From NCBI RefSeq assembly GCF_900108915.1, contig NZ_FNYH01000017.1, forward strand, positions 1 to 34,880: a stretch of DNA of 34,880 bases. The letters are read 5' to 3'. Position numbers and translations under genes: made by a program. The notes beneath the pieces are model-generated. The model ran no database searches, was not told the origin of the DNA, and saw nothing but the letters and a program-made list of their open reading frames with translations. Shown in pieces: positions 32,519 through 34,880 of the stretch; within the stretch, counting starts at the first letter, position 1; every line of letters begins with the position of its first letter. The DNA is from Allopseudospirillum japonicum (GTDB lineage Bacteria > Pseudomonadota > Gammaproteobacteria > Pseudomonadales > Halomonadaceae).

Positions 32519-34486
32519 TTAGGCAAAAGGGCGTGCAATAATTGAGCGTGTTTCTTCGCGCACTTCTTGCAGTTGTACCTCTAAAGTATCTCCTAAACGA
32601 TATTGGACCTGACCTTGCACCAGCAAGGTGCCTTCCTCTAGGTTGGCAACAATTTCATCTCGGTTAGGATGAATTAAAGACGCCGGCATAAAGGCAGTGG
32701 CACCTATATCTTGTAAACGGACACGCAAGCCCCCGCGGGAAATATCTAGGATTTCTGCAGGACGCTTACAAGCCAGTTGTTCTGGCTGGCTTAGATAACG
32801 TGCGTAAAGCCAGTCGCGTACATCCCGTTCTGCCATCGCGTTTAGGCGACGTCTTTCATTCAGTTGTGCAAGCAAGGCTTCATCAATCACTAAATCACTT
32901 TCTGCTAGGCCAAGGCTTTGCTTAAGCAGTCGGTGATTGAGCATGTCGCCATATTTGCGAATCGGTGAGGTCCAAGTGGCATATGCAGGCAGGCCCATAC
33001 TTAAATGAGTATCCGCTTGTGCACGAATCTCTGCATAATTTTGTAATTTGCGCAATCTTTGCTCAAGCCAGACACCCTGAGGATGCTGTGCCAGTGCGCG
33101 CCGAACTTGCAGAAAGCCTTCTAGGGTATTGAGTGTTTCTGCTGGCATTTGTGCGTCATACAAGCCATGGGCCACTAACAGGGTTTTGGCTTGTTGTAAT
33201 TGCTCTTCGGCAAAACCTGTATGGGTGTTAAACACGCCTGTGCTTTGTGCGGCGGCTAAGGTGCTGGCGGCGCACTGGTTAGCAGCAATCATAGCTTCTT
33301 CTACCAAACGATTAGCTTGGCGTCTATATTCTGCTTTAATTTCAGTAACTTGACCTTGTGGATCCAAGACAAAACGGTAATCAGGACGATCTGGGTACAC
33401 AAGTGCATTATGTGTACGCCATTGTAAGCGTGCTTGTGCAAAATCGTTGAGGGTATGTAAAAGTGCTGCAAGTTCAGGCGTTTCAGGCTGCCAACTTCCT
33501 GTATTTTCTAGCCAATCAGAAACTTGATCATAAGCTAGCTTGGCTTGTGACTGCACTAGTGCCAACTGAAATGTATGCTGTTCGATGGCACCTTGCGTAT
33601 TCAGCTCCAGCTGGCAGACTAACGCAGGGCGAACTTGCTGGGCACGCAATGAGCACAAATCATGGCTGAGGGCCTCTGGCAACATAGGAATTTCGCGTGC
33701 AGGCAAATACAAACTGAAGCATCTTTGCTGTGCTTCTTGGTCTAAAGGTGTGCCATAAGGAATATAAGCAGTTGGGTCAGCGATGGCGACTTGTAGTTTC
33801 CAGCCCCCATCCGCTTTAGCTTCTATATAGAGTGCATCATCCATATCTAAGGTGGAAGCGCTATCTATCGTGACAAATGGCAGATGGATTAAATCCGTAC
33901 GTCCTACGGCAAGTTCTTCTAAGCTAGGAAGCGGTAAATCTTGTAAATCAGGTGCTTGGTGTGGCAATTGATGGCGGGCTAAAATCACTGACCAAGGGGC
34001 AAAGGGGTCTTCAGCACTGGCAATTTTTTGTACTACTTCACCAAAGAAAAAGTTTTTCTTCTCTGGTAAGGGATGGCTGAGCAAGCGGGCTACGACCCAA
34101 TCACCTTCTTGTAAATCTGCTTGTTGACATTTGGCCTCAGCGGCGATACGGCAGCTCACTTGAGTACGAATCGCATGGTGGTCAGGCACAACAGCTAGCT
34201 TGCCCTCGCGCTTTTGTACTCGAGCGATAAAACGTTCCAGTGCGGGGGCGACTAGCTCAAAAGGTTCTACTGAATCACGGCCATTTTCAGTACGGACATA
34301 AGCACGTACCTTATCGCCATGCATCACGCGACGCATTTGTGGTGGTGGAATAAAGTAGCTTGTACTTGCGTCAACCTCTAAAAAGCCAAAACTTTTATCT
34401 GTCCCTTTGACTAACCCTTCCACACTGGGGGTTGTATCGCGCAGGTTCTGTTTTAATTTCTGGAGTAAAGCATTATTTTGCAGCAT
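32519..34486 (-). CDS. rnb: Exoribonuclease II
   Basis: RNase II degrades single-stranded RNA from the 3' end to 5'-monophosphates. From the ATG at 34486 it has 655 residues (E. coli 644) and begins MLQNNALLQKLKQNL, which aligns with E. coli MFQDNPLLAQLKQQL; 18 further upstream codons are not conserved. Cold-shock domains are first (GFLEVDASTSYFIPPPQM). The RNB catalytic centre TIDSASTLDMDDAL has D208, D214, D216 and D217. Also typical are EEAMIAAN, AYATWTSPIRKYGDMLNHRLLK and the S1 domain ending RSIIARP. The ribosome site is weak (GAG). Confidence 0.97.
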   Translation of the reverse strand: MLQNNALLQKLKQNLRDTTPSVEGLVKGTDKSFGFLEVDASTSYFIPPPQMRRVMHGDKVRAYVRTENGRDSVEPFELVAPALERFIARVQKREGKLAVVPDHHAIRTQVSCRIAAEAKCQQADLQEGDWVVARLLSHPLPEKKNFFFGEVVQKIASAEDPFAPWSVILARHQLPHQAPDLQDLPLPSLEELAVGRTDLIHLPFVTIDSASTLDMDDALYIEAKADGGWKLQVAIADPTAYIPYGTPLDQEAQQRCFSLYLPAREIPMLPEALSHDLCSLRAQQVRPALVCQLELNTQGAIEQHTFQLALVQSQAKLAYDQVSDWLENTGSWQPETPELAALLHTLNDFAQARLQWRTHNALVYPDRPDYRFVLDPQGQVTEIKAEYRRQANRLVEEAMIAANQCAASTLAAAQSTGVFNTHTGFAEEQLQQAKTLLVAHGLYDAQMPAETLNTLEGFLQVRRALAQHPQGVWLEQRLRKLQNYAEIRAQADTHLSMGLPAYATWTSPIRKYGDMLNHRLLKQSLGLAESDLVIDEALLAQLNERRRLNAMAERDVRDWLYARYLSQPEQLACKRPAEILDISRGGLRVRLQDIGATAFMPASLIHPNRDEIVANLEEGTLLVQGQVQYRLGDTLEVQLQEVREETRSIIARPFA

Positions 34487-34658
34487 AAACTCACGCAGCA
34501 TCCACAATAAAGGCAAATAGGCATGCTCTGGATAGAGCACTTGAAATAAGAAAGCTAACTATAGCATGTATCCTTGCTGGTCTTGGTAAGGTACGCGGGC
34601 TTCTCTAATGTAAAAATTTCGTGAACTCACTTAGAAAGTAAAAAAACTACCAAACCCC

Positions 34659-34686
34659 TTGCATTCTGTTTTGATCTACGTATAAT
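34659..34686 (+). promoter_or_regulatory. Upstream sigma-70 promoter
   Basis: TTGCAT and a perfect TATAAT are 16 bases apart, behind an A-rich stretch. The predicted transcript would start near 34693, exactly at the beginning of a hairpin. Confidence 0.65.
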
Positions 34687-34692
34687 TCACCT

Positions 34693-34734
34693 CCGCTGCT
34701 TAGGACGAGACCATTAGGTGCGTCTAGGTAGCGG
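34693..34734 (+). other. Imperfect hairpin at the start of the predicted leader RNA
   Basis: CCGCTGCTTAGGACG (34693-34707) and CGTCTAGGTAGCGG (34721-34734) can pair with small mismatches around a 13-base loop. It could protect the 5' end of a leader transcript or have a role in processing. Confidence 0.4.
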
Positions 34735-34837
34735 AAGTCTTTCCTTAGAGTTTTGCAAACAGATTTATTTGTTTTCAAGGTTCGTTAGGCTAGACTAGCC
34801 CTAGTGGGTTTTTGCTAAGTGTTTGATAAAAAAGACA

Positions 34838-34865
34838 TTGACGCGAAAAACTCAGGCGCTATAAT
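34838..34865 (+). promoter_or_regulatory. Strong rRNA/tRNA-type promoter at the right edge
   Basis: TTGACG and TATAAT are 16 bases apart, followed by the GC-rich discriminator GAGCGCC, the arrangement seen at rRNA P1 promoters under ppGpp/DksA control. GGCGC and GCGCC flank the -10 box as an inverted repeat. Confidence 0.75.
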
Positions 34866-34880
34866 GAGCGCCATCAAGTC

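Larger units (their letters stand above)
34487..34880. other. Gene-free leader region of a likely stable-RNA operon
   Basis: No coding frame is credible here. The stretch holds two sigma-70-type promoters pointing right, a folded segment between them, and A/T-rich DNA (about 34820-34837) that could be an UP element of the second promoter. No rRNA or tRNA sequence is reached before the window ends. Confidence 0.6.

Noticed and set aside
1-34880. CRISPR arrays and tRNA genes
   Set aside because: I saw no regularly spaced direct repeats and no cloverleaf with a convincing T-arm anywhere in the window; a covariance search was not possible here.

Overview
The window looks like chromosomal DNA of a gammaproteobacterium with moderate GC. 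The housekeeping proteins (RNase II, YheS, DksA, RF2, LysRS, NadK, MlaA) are close to the Escherichia/Pseudomonas types, and the gene pairs dksA-gluQ, prfB-lysS and yheS/TIGR02444 are typical of that class. An Oceanospirillales-like lineage is my guess; the sequence alone does not fix genus or species. A chemoreceptor and two EAL-domain proteins suggest a motile bacterium that uses c-di-GMP.

Layout. Bases 1-137 are the end of an IS200/IS605-like element. From 156 to 7949 come an EAL protein, proC, mlaA, an aminotransferase and yheS (both minus strand), a TIGR02444 protein, a DUF4124 protein and a periplasmic FKBP-type isomerase. From 8054 to 13318 lie dsbA (minus), dksA with a strongly folded leader, gluQ and valS. 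From 13420 to 16811 is a two-gene signalling unit: a lipoprotein of the NMT1/SsuA-like binding-protein type and a membrane HAMP-PAS-GGDEF-EAL protein. Then come aroE, overlapping tail to tail with a large secreted-type protein (choice-of-anchor L plus RTX-like repeats), thiO, a DNA alkyl-cysteine methyltransferase, nadK and a metallophosphatase.

The least ordinary stretch is 23415-26085 on the minus strand. Two proteins with FliG-C-like domains are joined by a TAATG overlap. They are followed directly by a 44-codon ORF too short for routine calling, and that ORF overlaps an A/T-rich orphan cytosine-5 DNA methyltransferase by ATGA. The small ORF reads like the C-terminus of a lost partner gene. 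Divergent from this block are prfB, with its programmed +1 frameshift, and lysS.

From 28905 to 30300 the DNA is mobile: a TnpB-only IS element, an older right-end-like relic in front of it, and a perfect 14-bp inverted repeat behind it. A chemoreceptor and rnb (RNase II) follow. The last 340 bases hold no gene but carry two strong sigma-70-type promoters pointing off the right edge. The second has the GC-rich discriminator typical of stable-RNA operons, so an rRNA or tRNA operon probably starts just outside.

A recurring theme is a short hairpin followed by a GTCA(A/G) tail. It matches the right end of the tnpB element and appears at up to six places, mostly in intergenic gaps, as if copies of one IS family have come and gone and left their ends.
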